From JAOUGY01 sp050329955 (GTDB lineage Bacteria > Actinomycetota > Acidimicrobiia > Spongiisociales > ZC4RG35), in NCBI GenBank assembly GCA_050329955.1, contig JBHJOH010000214.1, forward strand, positions 1 through 5,299: a stretch of 5,299 nucleotides of DNA. The letters are read 5' to 3'. Within the stretch, counting starts at the first letter, position 1; every line of letters begins with the position of its first letter. Below the pieces are notes generated by a model. It did not search any database. It was not told the origin of the DNA and saw nothing but the letters and a program-made list of their open reading frames with translations. The translations under genes were made by a program, and so were the position numbers. Below, piece by piece: positions 1-5,299 of this stretch.

Positions 1-589
1 ACTGGCTGAAGCCCTCACCGTCGAGCAGACCCATCATCCGCAGACTCTGGTCGGGACCGGAGGCGCGGTCGGGCACATGGATCACCCAGGTGGAGCTCCC
101 CTCGATGAGCCAGGCGTCCGTCGTCCCCAGTGGGCCTTGGTACGACGACTCCATCACCCCCAGTTCCTGGCGGAGTCGCTCGGGGTCGTCACCGGTCCGA
201 TCGATCGAACCGGACGCTCCCAGCACCGGTTGAGAGCCCCGCGCCACCTCGAAGGTCCGGGTGACGTCCCCTCCCGAAACTTCCACCACCTCGCCCAAGC
301 GGAGATAGTCGAGGCCGGCGGCGAACCCGATCACTCCGGGTTCGGCGAGATCGTCATCCCCGTCCGGGAACGCCCGAATCGTCACCCGGTCGCCCAGAAT
401 CGACAGGACCGCACCATCGGCGGAGTTGTCGGCGAGGGTGGACTCGAGGAACTCCTGATGGACCCACGAAGCGAACATCCAGGCAGCACCGGAGTGGACG
501 ATGATCCCCACGATCACCACCACCAACGCCACCGCCCGGACCAAACCGGCGAGACGCGAACGCGGGCGATCGCGGTAGGGTCGTTCCAT
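1..589 (-). CDS. Membrane-anchored alpha/beta hydrolase-like protein, N-terminal part (cut by left edge)
   Basis: This minus-strand frame is open for 196 codons from an ATG at 589 and runs off the left edge, so the C-terminus is missing. Residues 1-12 are rich in Arg (MERPYRDRPRSR) and are followed by one hydrophobic helix at about residues 14-36, so the rest probably lies outside the membrane. The segment around residues 152-188 reads YQGPLGTTDAWLIEG, then STWVIHVPDRASG, then QSLRMMGLL. This resembles the entry to the hydrolase core in a family of actinobacterial alpha/beta hydrolases, where a P-L-G-x-x-x-A-W-L strand is followed by W-x-I-x-V-H-G-R-G and an A-L-R-M-L helix. Here the HG of that motif is replaced by Pro-Asp. 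The nucleophile Ser and catalytic His would lie beyond the window. An in-frame ATG at 598 would add three residues; neither start has a well-spaced Shine-Dalgarno sequence. The gene may be cotranscribed with the USP-CBS gene, which ends about 50-60 bases upstream. Coding status is confident; the family assignment is from remembered motifs and is moderate. Confidence 0.7.
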   Translation of the reverse strand, partial: MERPYRDRPRSRLAGLVRAVALVVVIVGIIVHSGAAWMFASWVHQEFLESTLADNSADGAVLSILGDRVTIRAFPDGDDDLAEPGVIGFAAGLDYLRLGEVVEVSGGDVTRTFEVARGSQPVLGASGSIDRTGDDPERLRQELGVMESSYQGPLGTTDAWLIEGSSTWVIHVPDRASGPDQSLRMMGLLDGEGFSQ

Positions 590-608
590 ACGCCCCATTC
601 TGGCGTAT
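588..608. repeat. Short inverted repeat over the start of the hydrolase-like gene
   Basis: ATACGCC at 588-594 and GGCGTAT at 602-608 are perfect 7-base complements around a 7-base loop. In the minus-strand mRNA the 3' arm covers part of the ATG at 589, and the loop holds the alternative in-frame ATG at 598. It could be an operator or a small hairpin affecting translation. A perfect arm pair of this length is expected by chance about once or more in a window of this size, so it may mean nothing. Confidence 0.35.
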
Positions 609-647
609 CGTCCACCGCTGTCCAGACCATGTGCCTCGCCGAATGGA

Positions 648-1574
648 TCAATGCGAGCGGGCGGCGATGTCGGCGGGTAGAGCCCCCACCAGGCGACCGT
701 CGTCATCGACCACCGGAATCGCCCCGCCGCGGAACCGTTCGCCGAGGCCGGCCGCCTCAGAGACCGCAGCCGTCATCGAGACCGAGGCCGGAGCCTCCAT
801 CAGGGCCTCGACCGGAACCCCCGGGTCGGCCAGCTCGAGGGACGACCGCCGCACCACCCCGATCAGCACCGCCCGGTCGACCACGGCCAGCACCGGTTCG
901 GAATGAAGCCTCAGGATGTCGACCGCCTCCCGCAGGGGGCCCACGAACTGCGGGTCGGTCATCAGCTGGAATACCCGATCGGGGGCCCGCCTGACCACCA
1001 CCGCTCCGGCGGGAGCCCCCGACCGGAGCTTGGCACCCGGCCCGAAGAAGGTCCGCTGGAGCCAGCCGCCACCGGGTGCACCGATCACCAGCAGCGAGCG
1101 CTCGGGGAGTTGCGAGACGAGCTCGCCGGCGTCGGCGGCCTTCACGAGCCGGTATTCCACCCCGGGAACGGCCGCACGGAGGCGCTCGATGGTCGCCACC
1201 GCCCGCTCGCGGTCCTCTTCCTCCTGGAACGCACACGTCACCAATGCCTGGCGATCGGTGCTGCGAGCGAGGCGCTCGGAGACACGCACCGCCAGTTCCG
1301 AGTGGGGGCCACCCGCCACCGCCGCCACCACGGTCGACATCGAGTCGGGATCCATGTCCACCGGGACTGCGGTGTTGATCAGGTCGAAACTCGCCGAGAG
1401 TTTCCTCGACACCAGAAGCTCGGCCCCGTGACGGATGCACGCCTCGCCGATATCGCCGACGACGCGCACCGGCTCGACCTCCGACAGCATCTCGGCCAGC
1501 TCGCGACATCCCTGCCCGCGCGTCCAGAGGACCGGCCGAGCCACACCGTCTTGGCTGCGTCGAACGATGCGCAT
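648..1574 (-). CDS. Universal stress protein-like domain fused to a CBS-domain pair
   Basis: I chose the ATG at 1574 (308 residues, starting MRIVRRSQDG). The longer in-frame starts at 1676 and 1628 add a segment that does not look like protein and would consume the gap to pntAA. Residues 79-196 look like a UspA fold: a first strand and helix (STVVAAVAGGPHSELAVRVS) and, at about 165-179, the nucleotide-binding pattern G-x2-G-x9-G (GAPG...FFG), ending in Pro where Ser or Thr is usual, then PAGAVVVRRAP. Residues 201-252 and 253-307 look like two CBS motifs, with VFQLMTD, VLIGVVRR and VVDDDGRLVGAL as typical strands. Residues 1-78 are unassigned; HGAELLVSRK at 49-58 faintly recalls the second half of another USP domain, so a degenerate tandem is possible. 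USP and CBS domains of other proteins bind ATP, AMP or related ligands. A nucleotide- or energy-sensing regulator is inferred, with no visible output domain. It is transcribed divergently from the transhydrogenase operon. Confidence 0.85.
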   Translation of the reverse strand: MRIVRRSQDGVARPVLWTRGQGCRELAEMLSEVEPVRVVGDIGEACIRHGAELLVSRKLSASFDLINTAVPVDMDPDSMSTVVAAVAGGPHSELAVRVSERLARSTDRQALVTCAFQEEEDRERAVATIERLRAAVPGVEYRLVKAADAGELVSQLPERSLLVIGAPGGGWLQRTFFGPGAKLRSGAPAGAVVVRRAPDRVFQLMTDPQFVGPLREAVDILRLHSEPVLAVVDRAVLIGVVRRSSLELADPGVPVEALMEAPASVSMTAAVSEAAGLGERFRGGAIPVVDDDGRLVGALPADIAARSH

Positions 1575-1582
1575 CGCACAGG

Positions 1583-1588
1583 ACCGTA
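1583..1588 (-). promoter_or_regulatory. Possible -10 element of the USP-CBS gene
   Basis: Read on the minus strand this is TACGGT, which fits TAnnnT and lies 8 bases before the ATG at 1574. That spacing would give a leaderless or nearly leaderless transcript. I find no convincing -35 hexamer at 16-18 bases upstream, so the call is weak. It does agree with the absence of a ribosome binding site before this start. Confidence 0.25.
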
Positions 1589-1659
1589 GCCGACCACGCC
1601 ACCGGAAACCTGACTCGGCATGGAACATCGTGCGGCCGGCGGGAGGCTCCGGGACAAAG

Positions 1660-1696
1660 TTGAGGGTCGGCAGCATGGCGTCGTTACTGTTGCCTC
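1660..1696 (+). promoter_or_regulatory. Candidate leaderless promoter of the pnt operon
   Basis: TACTGT at 1685-1690 fits the TAnnnT form of an actinobacterial -10 hexamer and ends 6 bases before the pntAA ATG. TTGAGG at 1660-1665 is a possible -35, with a rather long 19-base spacer. No Shine-Dalgarno sequence precedes the ATG. The expected transcription start would fall on, or within a base or two of, the A of the start codon, giving a leaderless mRNA. This is inferred from sequence alone. Confidence 0.45.
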
Positions 1697-2821
1697 ATGC
1701 GTATCGGGGTTCCGTCACAGACCGCACCCGGTGAGCGGCGGGTAGCGCTCACGCCGGAAGTGGTCGCCAAGCTGGTGTCGAAGGGACACGTCGTCGCCGT
1801 CGAGGCCGGGGCGGGGCTGGCTGCCGGCCACTCCGACCCCGATTATGTGGCGGCAGGCGCCGAGATGGTGGACCGGCAATCGGCATGGACCGCCGAGTTC
1901 ATCGCCAGTGTCGACCGCCCGCCGGCGGGAGTCCCCGTCACCGGTGCCATCCTCGGATTACTGCGTCCGTTCGACGATGTCGAAGGCATCGGCAGGCTGG
2001 CCTCCACCGGAGTGACGGCATTCGCCTTCGAGGCCGTACCGCGGACCACCAGGGCCCAGGTGGTCGATGCCCTCTCGTCGCAGGCCACCATCGCCGGGTA
2101 CCGGGCCGTGCTCGAGGCGGCCAACCGCTCCGACCGGATGTTCCCCATGATGACCACGGCGGCCGGCACCCTCAGGCCCGCCAAGGTGGTGGTCCTGGGT
2201 GCCGGCGTAGCGGGACTCCAGGCGATCGCCACCGCCCGTCGGTTGGGCGCCGTTGTCGGCGCCTTCGATGTGCGGGCGGCGGCAGCGGAGCAGGTCAGGA
2301 GTCTCGGAGCGACCTTCATCGAGGTGGAGGCCGCCCCCCAGGACGCTTCGACATCCGGTGGGTACGCCCAGGAAGTCGCCGCCGACGAACAGGCAAGAAT
2401 CCTGCGGGGCCTGTTCGACCACATTGCCGCCGCCGATGCCGTGATCGCCACCGCCGCCATTCCGGGGCGGCGAGCTCCGAAGCTGGTGAGCCGGGAGATG
2501 GTGGAGGCGATGCGACCGGGGGCCGTGATCGTCGACCTGGCGGCGGCCACCGGCGGAAACTGCGAGGTGACCGACCCGGGTCAGACCATCGTGGTTGGCG
2601 GAGTGATCGTGGTGGGGGACACCGATCTCGTGTCGCGGGTTCCCGGTGACGCCAGTCGCCTCTACTCCCGCAACGTTGCGTCCTTCGTCGAACTGGTCAC
2701 CGGCGACGACGGCGCCTTCGAACCCAACTGGGACGACGACATCGTCTCTGAGTCCTGCGTCATGCGGGACGGCCGCCTCGTCCACCCCCGCCTGGTATCC
2801 GATCCGGGAGCGACATCGTGA
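1697..2821 (+). CDS. pntAA: NAD(P) transhydrogenase subunit alpha part 1 (NAD(H)-binding domain I)
   Basis: This is the soluble NAD(H)-binding subunit of the proton-translocating transhydrogenase, which passes hydride from NADH to NADP+. At 374 residues it has the normal length for the separate alpha-1 subunit. The N-terminus MRIGVPSQTAPGERRVALTP matches the family and fixes the start. The RQD loop that places the nicotinamide is intact as R116, Q121 and D124 within PRTTRAQVVDALSSQ. The Rossmann fingerprint G168-A-G170-V-A-G173 is followed by D191 at the end of the second strand. The mobile-loop Tyr is likely Y223 in SGGYAQEV. Other family blocks are IPGRRAPKLVS (255-265), IVDLAAATGGNCE (278-290) and RVPGDASRLYSRN (314-326). 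No ribosome binding site is visible, which fits the proposed leaderless start. The gene ends in a 4-base overlap (GTGA) with pntAB. Confidence 0.97.
   Translation: MRIGVPSQTAPGERRVALTPEVVAKLVSKGHVVAVEAGAGLAAGHSDPDYVAAGAEMVDRQSAWTAEFIASVDRPPAGVPVTGAILGLLRPFDDVEGIGRLASTGVTAFAFEAVPRTTRAQVVDALSSQATIAGYRAVLEAANRSDRMFPMMTTAAGTLRPAKVVVLGAGVAGLQAIATARRLGAVVGAFDVRAAAAEQVRSLGATFIEVEAAPQDASTSGGYAQEVAADEQARILRGLFDHIAAADAVIATAAIPGRRAPKLVSREMVEAMRPGAVIVDLAAATGGNCEVTDPGQTIVVGGVIVVGDTDLVSRVPGDASRLYSRNVASFVELVTGDDGAFEPNWDDDIVSESCVMRDGRLVHPRLVSDPGATS
2806..2810 (+). promoter_or_regulatory. Ribosome binding site of pntAB
   Basis: GGGAG lies 7 bases before the GTG at 2818, inside the last codons of pntAA. It supports the GTG as the true start, which also gives the family's N-terminal length. 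Confidence 0.7.
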
Positions 2822-3102
2822 GCGAGCTACTCATCCCCATCACCGTCTTCGTCCTGGCGGCCTTCGTGGGCTTCGAGGTCATCACCAAGGTTCCGCCCAC
2901 CCTCCACACTCCGCTCATGTCAGGGTCCAACGCCATCTCGGGAATCTCGATAATCGGCGCCATCATCGCCGCCGGTCATGGCGAGGGCATCCTCGGCACC
3001 GTCCTCGGGTTCCTCGCCGTCACCTTCGCCACCGTCAACGTGGTCGGCGGGTTCATGGTGACCGACCGGATGCTCAAGATGTTCCGGCGGAGCGAACGAT
3101 GA
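2818..3102 (+). CDS. pntAB: NAD(P) transhydrogenase subunit alpha part 2 (membrane domain)
   Basis: This 94-residue membrane subunit supplies the alpha part of the proton-conducting domain II. It starts at GTG, overlaps the pntAA stop by 4 bases and overlaps the pntB ATG by 4 bases. Hydrophobic helices are seen at about residues 4-23, 39-54 and 58-80. Family motifs are FVGFEVITKVP (16-26), LHTPLMSGSNAISG (29-42) and NVVGGFMVTDRMLKMFRR (74-91). H30 in the LHTPLM loop is the widely conserved one, and H54 lies in a polar loop. The residue after NAI is S41 (codon 2938-2940). As I recall, the Thermus subunit has its channel His (His42) at this position, whereas E. coli has Ser there and keeps the His in PntB. 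The PntB encoded here does not have that His either (see findings). Confidence 0.96.
   Translation: MSELLIPITVFVLAAFVGFEVITKVPPTLHTPLMSGSNAISGISIIGAIIAAGHGEGILGTVLGFLAVTFATVNVVGGFMVTDRMLKMFRRSER
3089..3092 (+). promoter_or_regulatory. Ribosome binding site of pntB
   Basis: GGAG lies 6 bases before the ATG at 3099 and within the end of pntAB. It decides the pntB start in favour of this ATG. The same frame stays open leftward to an ATG at 2646, but that upstream stretch runs across pntAA and pntAB in another frame. Confidence 0.75.
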
Positions 3103-4472
3103 ACGCCACGCTGTCCGGCTACATCTACCTGGTAGCGGCGGTGTTGTTCGTGGTGGGTCTCAAACGCCTGTCCTCACCGGCGACGGCCCGTCAGGGCAAC
3201 CAGCTCGGTGCCATCGGCATGCTGATCGCAGTCGTGGTGACCCTGCTCGACCGCCAGGTCGTGTCCTACGTGACCATCCTGGCCGGGCTGGTGGTGGGTG
3301 GAGCGATCGGGGCGCTGCTGGCGCGCCGGGTCGAGATGACCGACATGCCCCAGCTGGTGGCGGCCTTCAACGGCTTCGGCGGCGCCGCCTCCGCCCTCGT
3401 GGCGGTGGCGGAACTGGCGAGGGGCGCCGACGAGCCCCTCGCCACCCGAACGCTCGTCTCCATCGGTCTCTCCACCGTGATCGGCGCAGTGACATTCACC
3501 GGGAGTCTGGTGGCGTTCGGCAAACTCCAGGGATTGCTCTCGGGGTCACCCGTCGTACTGCCCTTCCAGAAGGCGCTCGACTCCCTGCTGGCAGCAGCGG
3601 TGCTGGCAGCGGTGGGTGCGATCGCGGTGAACGGGCGGATGGCGGCCGCCTGGCTGGCGCTGGCGGTGGCCGGGGTCCTGGGCGTGACCAGAACCATGCC
3701 GATCGGTGGAGCGGACATGCCGGTGGTGATCTCGTTCCTGAACTCACTCTCGGGTGTCGCGGCCTCGGCGGCCGGGTTCGTGATCGACTCCAACGCCCTC
3801 ATCATCTCGGGGGCGCTGGTCGGTGCCTCGGGTCTCATCCTGACCACCGTCATGGTCAAAGCCATGAACCGCACACTGGCCGGTGTCCTGTTCTCCGCCT
3901 TCGGCGCAACCGGTACCACCACCGGAGAGCTGGACGGGGACCGCAGCGCCCGACGCGCCACGGCGGAGGACGTGGCGGTGACGTTGGCCTATGCACAACG
4001 GGTGATCGTGGTGCCCGGCTACGGGCTTGCGGTCGCCCAGGCTCAACACGTGATGCGGGAACTGGCCGATCTGCTCGAGAAGAACGGCGTGGACGTCCGC
4101 TACGCCATCCACCCCGTGGCAGGCCGGATGCCCGGGCACATGAACGTTCTCCTCGCCGAGGCCGACGTCCCCTACGACAAGCTGTACGACCTCGAGGACA
4201 TCAACGGCGACTTCCCCAGCACCGACGTTGCGCTGATCGTGGGCGCCAACGACGTGGTCAACCCGCTGGCGCGCGAGCCCAACAGCCCCATCACCGGTAT
4301 GCCGATCCTCGACGTCGACCGGGCCAAGACCGTGATCGTCGTGAAGCGCTCCCTCTCCCCCGGTTTCGCCGGCATCGACAACCCGCTGTTCTACCTCGAC
4401 AACACCCTCATGTTGTTCGCCGACGCCAAGCAGGGCCTGGCCGAAGTGGTGTCGGCTGTGAAGTCGCTGTGA
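3099..4472 (+). CDS. pntB: NAD(P) transhydrogenase subunit beta (membrane domain and NADP(H)-binding domain III)
   Basis: This 457-residue subunit has about nine hydrophobic helices (residues 8-255) followed by the NADP(H)-binding domain (about 285-457); the length is normal. Membrane motifs are EMTDMPQLVAAFNGFGG (79-95), FGKLQGLLSGSP (140-151), PIGGADMPVVISFLNSLSG (201-219) and KAMNRTLAG (254-262). Domain III has GYGLAVAQAQ (307-316), HPVAGRMPGHMNVLLAEAD (338-356), GAND with D385 (382-385; E. coli Asp392), KRS at 416-418 for the NADP phosphate, and IDNPLFYLDNT (426-436). Position 91, the channel His in E. coli, is Asn, and residues 1-316 contain no His. F423 replaces the Tyr (E. coli Tyr431) of the usual GYAG. 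The gene starts at the ATG overlapping the pntAB stop and ends in a 4-base overlap with the next gene. Its product works with PntAA and PntAB to make NADPH using proton-motive force. Confidence 0.97.
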   Translation: MNATLSGYIYLVAAVLFVVGLKRLSSPATARQGNQLGAIGMLIAVVVTLLDRQVVSYVTILAGLVVGGAIGALLARRVEMTDMPQLVAAFNGFGGAASALVAVAELARGADEPLATRTLVSIGLSTVIGAVTFTGSLVAFGKLQGLLSGSPVVLPFQKALDSLLAAAVLAAVGAIAVNGRMAAAWLALAVAGVLGVTRTMPIGGADMPVVISFLNSLSGVAASAAGFVIDSNALIISGALVGASGLILTTVMVKAMNRTLAGVLFSAFGATGTTTGELDGDRSARRATAEDVAVTLAYAQRVIVVPGYGLAVAQAQHVMRELADLLEKNGVDVRYAIHPVAGRMPGHMNVLLAEADVPYDKLYDLEDINGDFPSTDVALIVGANDVVNPLAREPNSPITGMPILDVDRAKTVIVVKRSLSPGFAGIDNPLFYLDNTLMLFADAKQGLAEVVSAVKSL

Positions 4473-4831
4473 GCGACCCGCGCACATCGGTGCGCGACCT
4501 CGCCATCGGAGTCTCGGTGGCCCTGGGTGCGCTGGGGCTGGTGTTCTTCGGAACGGTCGGCCTGGTAGACACCATCGTCCTGACGTTGACGGTTGTCATC
4601 CTGATCTGGGTGTCGACCACCGACGCCCGCAGACTCGTCGACGAACAGGGCAGACCGGCGCTCATGCTGTTCGGGCTGGGCGGACTGGGGGTGGCTTTGA
4701 TCTTCACCTCGGCCGTTCTCATCAGTTCCGTGACGGAGTATCTCGCCCTGGCGGTGGCCTCGGTCGCCTGGTTCGTCGGGCTTTTCCGAGCGTTCCGCTT
4801 CGGATGGGGGATCCAGGGCCGGGAGCCCTGA
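4469..4831 (+). CDS. Small four-helix membrane protein of unknown function in the pnt operon
   Basis: The 120-residue product starts at a GTG that overlaps the pntB stop by 4 bases (GTGA); no good ribosome binding site is seen, so translation probably depends on coupling to pntB. Hydrophobic helices are seen at about residues 11-30, 32-50, 64-87 and 90-108. Between helices 2 and 3 is a polar loop, TTDARRLVDEQGRP (50-63), and the C-terminus is basic (FRAFRFGWGIQGREP). With two short hairpins of helices, both ends are predicted on the same side of the membrane, probably inside. There are no Cys or His residues, so no metal or redox site is evident. I do not recognise the family. The tight position between pntB and a flavoenzyme suggests a link to the transhydrogenase or its membrane environment, but that is context only. 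Coding status is supported by the end-to-end overlaps on both sides and by the lack of any better frame. Confidence 0.8.
   Translation: MSDPRTSVRDLAIGVSVALGALGLVFFGTVGLVDTIVLTLTVVILIWVSTTDARRLVDEQGRPALMLFGLGGLGVALIFTSAVLISSVTEYLALAVASVAWFVGLFRAFRFGWGIQGREP
4821..4825 (+). promoter_or_regulatory. Ribosome binding site of the nitroreductase-family gene
   Basis: GGGAG lies 5 bases before the ATG at 4831, inside the end of the small membrane-protein gene, and supports that start. Confidence 0.65.
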
Positions 4832-5299
4832 TGGAGTTCGCCGAGGCACTGAGGCGGCGGCGGATGGTTCGCAACTATCTGCCCGAACCGGTCCCCGATC
4901 AGGTCCTGGTTGCGCTGGTGGCTGCCGGCCGGCGGGCCCCCTCGGCCGGTCACAGTCAGGGACAGAGCTTCGTCATCATCACCGATCCGCAACAGCGGCG
5001 CGCCGTGGCCGAACTGGCGGGCGAGCCCGCCTACGTCGCACGCGGCTTCGACCCGTGGCTCTCCACCGCCCCCGCCCACATCGTGGTGTGCACCTCGGAA
5101 CAGCTCTACCGGGAGCGCTACGCCGAAGCCGACAAAAATGGCAGCGACCGGGACTGGACCGTCCCCTACTGGTGGGTCGACGGCGGTGCGTCGATGATGG
5201 CGATCCTGCTGGCGGCCGTGGACGCCGGGCTCGGAGCCGGGTTCCTCGGCGCCCACGCCATCCCGGGACTGGCAACCGCGCTCGGTCTTCCCCCCACGG
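4831..5299 (+). CDS. Nitroreductase-family flavoprotein, N-terminal part (cut by right edge)
   Basis: The frame is open for 156 codons from an ATG that shares one base with the preceding stop (TGATG), then leaves the window, so perhaps two thirds or more of the protein is present. The N-terminus MEFAEALRRRRMVRNYLPEPVP is the usual nitroreductase opening, in which the R-R-x-x-R-x-Y/F segment contacts the FMN phosphate. RAPSAGHSQGQSF at 35-47 is the second family block, close to the flavin. DGGASMMAILLAAVDAGLGAGFLG (in 117-140) matches the long core helix and the following G-x-G-x-x-G turn near the flavin. Family members reduce nitro groups, quinones, enones or other substrates using NAD(P)H and FMN; some have other roles, and the substrate here cannot be read. 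The insertion at about 90-112 (LYRERYAEADKNGSDRDW) is polar and may shape the active site. Its place in the pnt operon would fit use of NADPH made by the transhydrogenase, which is inference. Confidence 0.9.
   Translation, partial: MEFAEALRRRRMVRNYLPEPVPDQVLVALVAAGRRAPSAGHSQGQSFVIITDPQQRRAVAELAGEPAYVARGFDPWLSTAPAHIVVCTSEQLYRERYAEADKNGSDRDWTVPYWWVDGGASMMAILLAAVDAGLGAGFLGAHAIPGLATALGLPPT

Larger units (their letters stand above)
1575..1696. promoter_or_regulatory. Divergent intergenic region between the USP-CBS gene and pntAA
   Basis: This gap of about 120 bases separates two divergently transcribed genes and must hold the promoters for both unless one is transcribed from further away. The proposed -10 elements of the two genes lie next to the two start codons. 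I see no strong inverted repeat that would mark a repressor site. The gap shrinks to 20 bases if the USP-CBS gene really begins at 1676. Confidence 0.6.

Noticed and set aside
599..647. Terminator or separate promoter between the two minus-strand genes
   Set aside because: No GC-rich hairpin followed by a T-run is present, and the only promoter-like piece (TTGATC near 648-653) lacks a matching -10 hexamer.
77..994. Long plus-strand open frame of 305 codons
   Set aside because: It lies antisense to the hydrolase-like and USP-CBS genes and its product is Pro/Arg/His-rich with no domain, as expected of a shadow frame in G+C-rich DNA.
903..1589. Plus-strand open frame of 228 codons opposite the USP-CBS gene
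   Set aside because: The minus-strand frame has recognisable USP and CBS motifs; this product is His/Arg-rich and matches nothing.
1575..1676. Longer N-terminus for the USP-CBS protein from ATGs at 1676 or 1628
   Set aside because: The added residues look like translated intergenic DNA, no well-placed ribosome binding site is seen, and the extension would leave only 20-70 bases for two divergent promoters.
2646..3098. Upstream extension of the pntB frame to an ATG at 2646 (a 608-residue protein)
   Set aside because: The extra 151 residues run in another frame across the end of pntAA and all of pntAB, are low-complexity (rich in Arg, His, Pro and Ser), and the family start plus ribosome binding site is at 3099.
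3266..3961. Minus-strand open frame of 231 codons opposite pntB
   Set aside because: It is complementary to a strongly conserved membrane protein and its Ala/Pro/Thr/Ser-rich product has no family features.
3744..4487. Minus-strand open frame of 247 codons opposite the NADP-binding domain of pntB
   Set aside because: It is a shadow frame: His, Gly, Val and Asp content comes from the conserved sense codons, and no motif is visible.
4408..5256. Minus-strand open frame of 282 codons opposite the last two genes
   Set aside because: The opposite strand carries a recognisable nitroreductase and a coherent membrane protein linked by stop/start overlaps.

Overview
The window is G+C-rich (about two thirds G+C by eye), almost wholly coding, and uses GTG as well as ATG starts. 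This, the short gene overlaps and the divided three-subunit transhydrogenase suggest a high-G+C actinobacterium. I cannot place it to genus. The Asn-Gly-Phe-Gly-Gly form of the PntB channel helix recalls the actinobacterial type more than the E. coli type. I see no mobile element, CRISPR array, tRNA or rRNA.

Layout. Two genes lie on the minus strand at the left. The first (1-589, cut by the left edge) begins a membrane-anchored protein that looks like the N-terminal part of an actinobacterial alpha/beta hydrolase. The second (648-1574) is a universal-stress-protein-like domain followed by two CBS domains. A gap of about 120 bp (1575-1696) then divides these from a rightward operon. In order the operon is pntAA (1697-2821), pntAB (2818-3102), pntB (3099-4472), a small four-helix membrane protein of unknown function (4469-4831) and the start of a nitroreductase-family flavoprotein (4831 to the right edge). 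Each junction in the operon overlaps by 1 or 4 bases, so translation of all five is probably coupled.

How the genes fit together. PntAA binds NAD(H), PntAB and PntB form the membrane domain, and the C-terminal part of PntB binds NADP(H). Together they form the proton-translocating transhydrogenase, which uses proton-motive force to make NADPH from NADH. The nitroreductase is plausibly an NAD(P)H-dependent flavoenzyme, and the USP-CBS protein has two domain types known to bind adenine nucleotides. The neighbourhood is therefore consistent with redox and energy control, though only the transhydrogenase role is firm.

Most notable observation: the membrane domain of this transhydrogenase appears to lack the channel histidine. 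The position that is His91 in E. coli PntB is Asn here, the position that is His42 in the Thermus alpha-2 subunit is Ser here, and the third candidate position in PntB is Asn. The rest of the enzyme looks intact. A likely leaderless promoter for pntAA is also visible.
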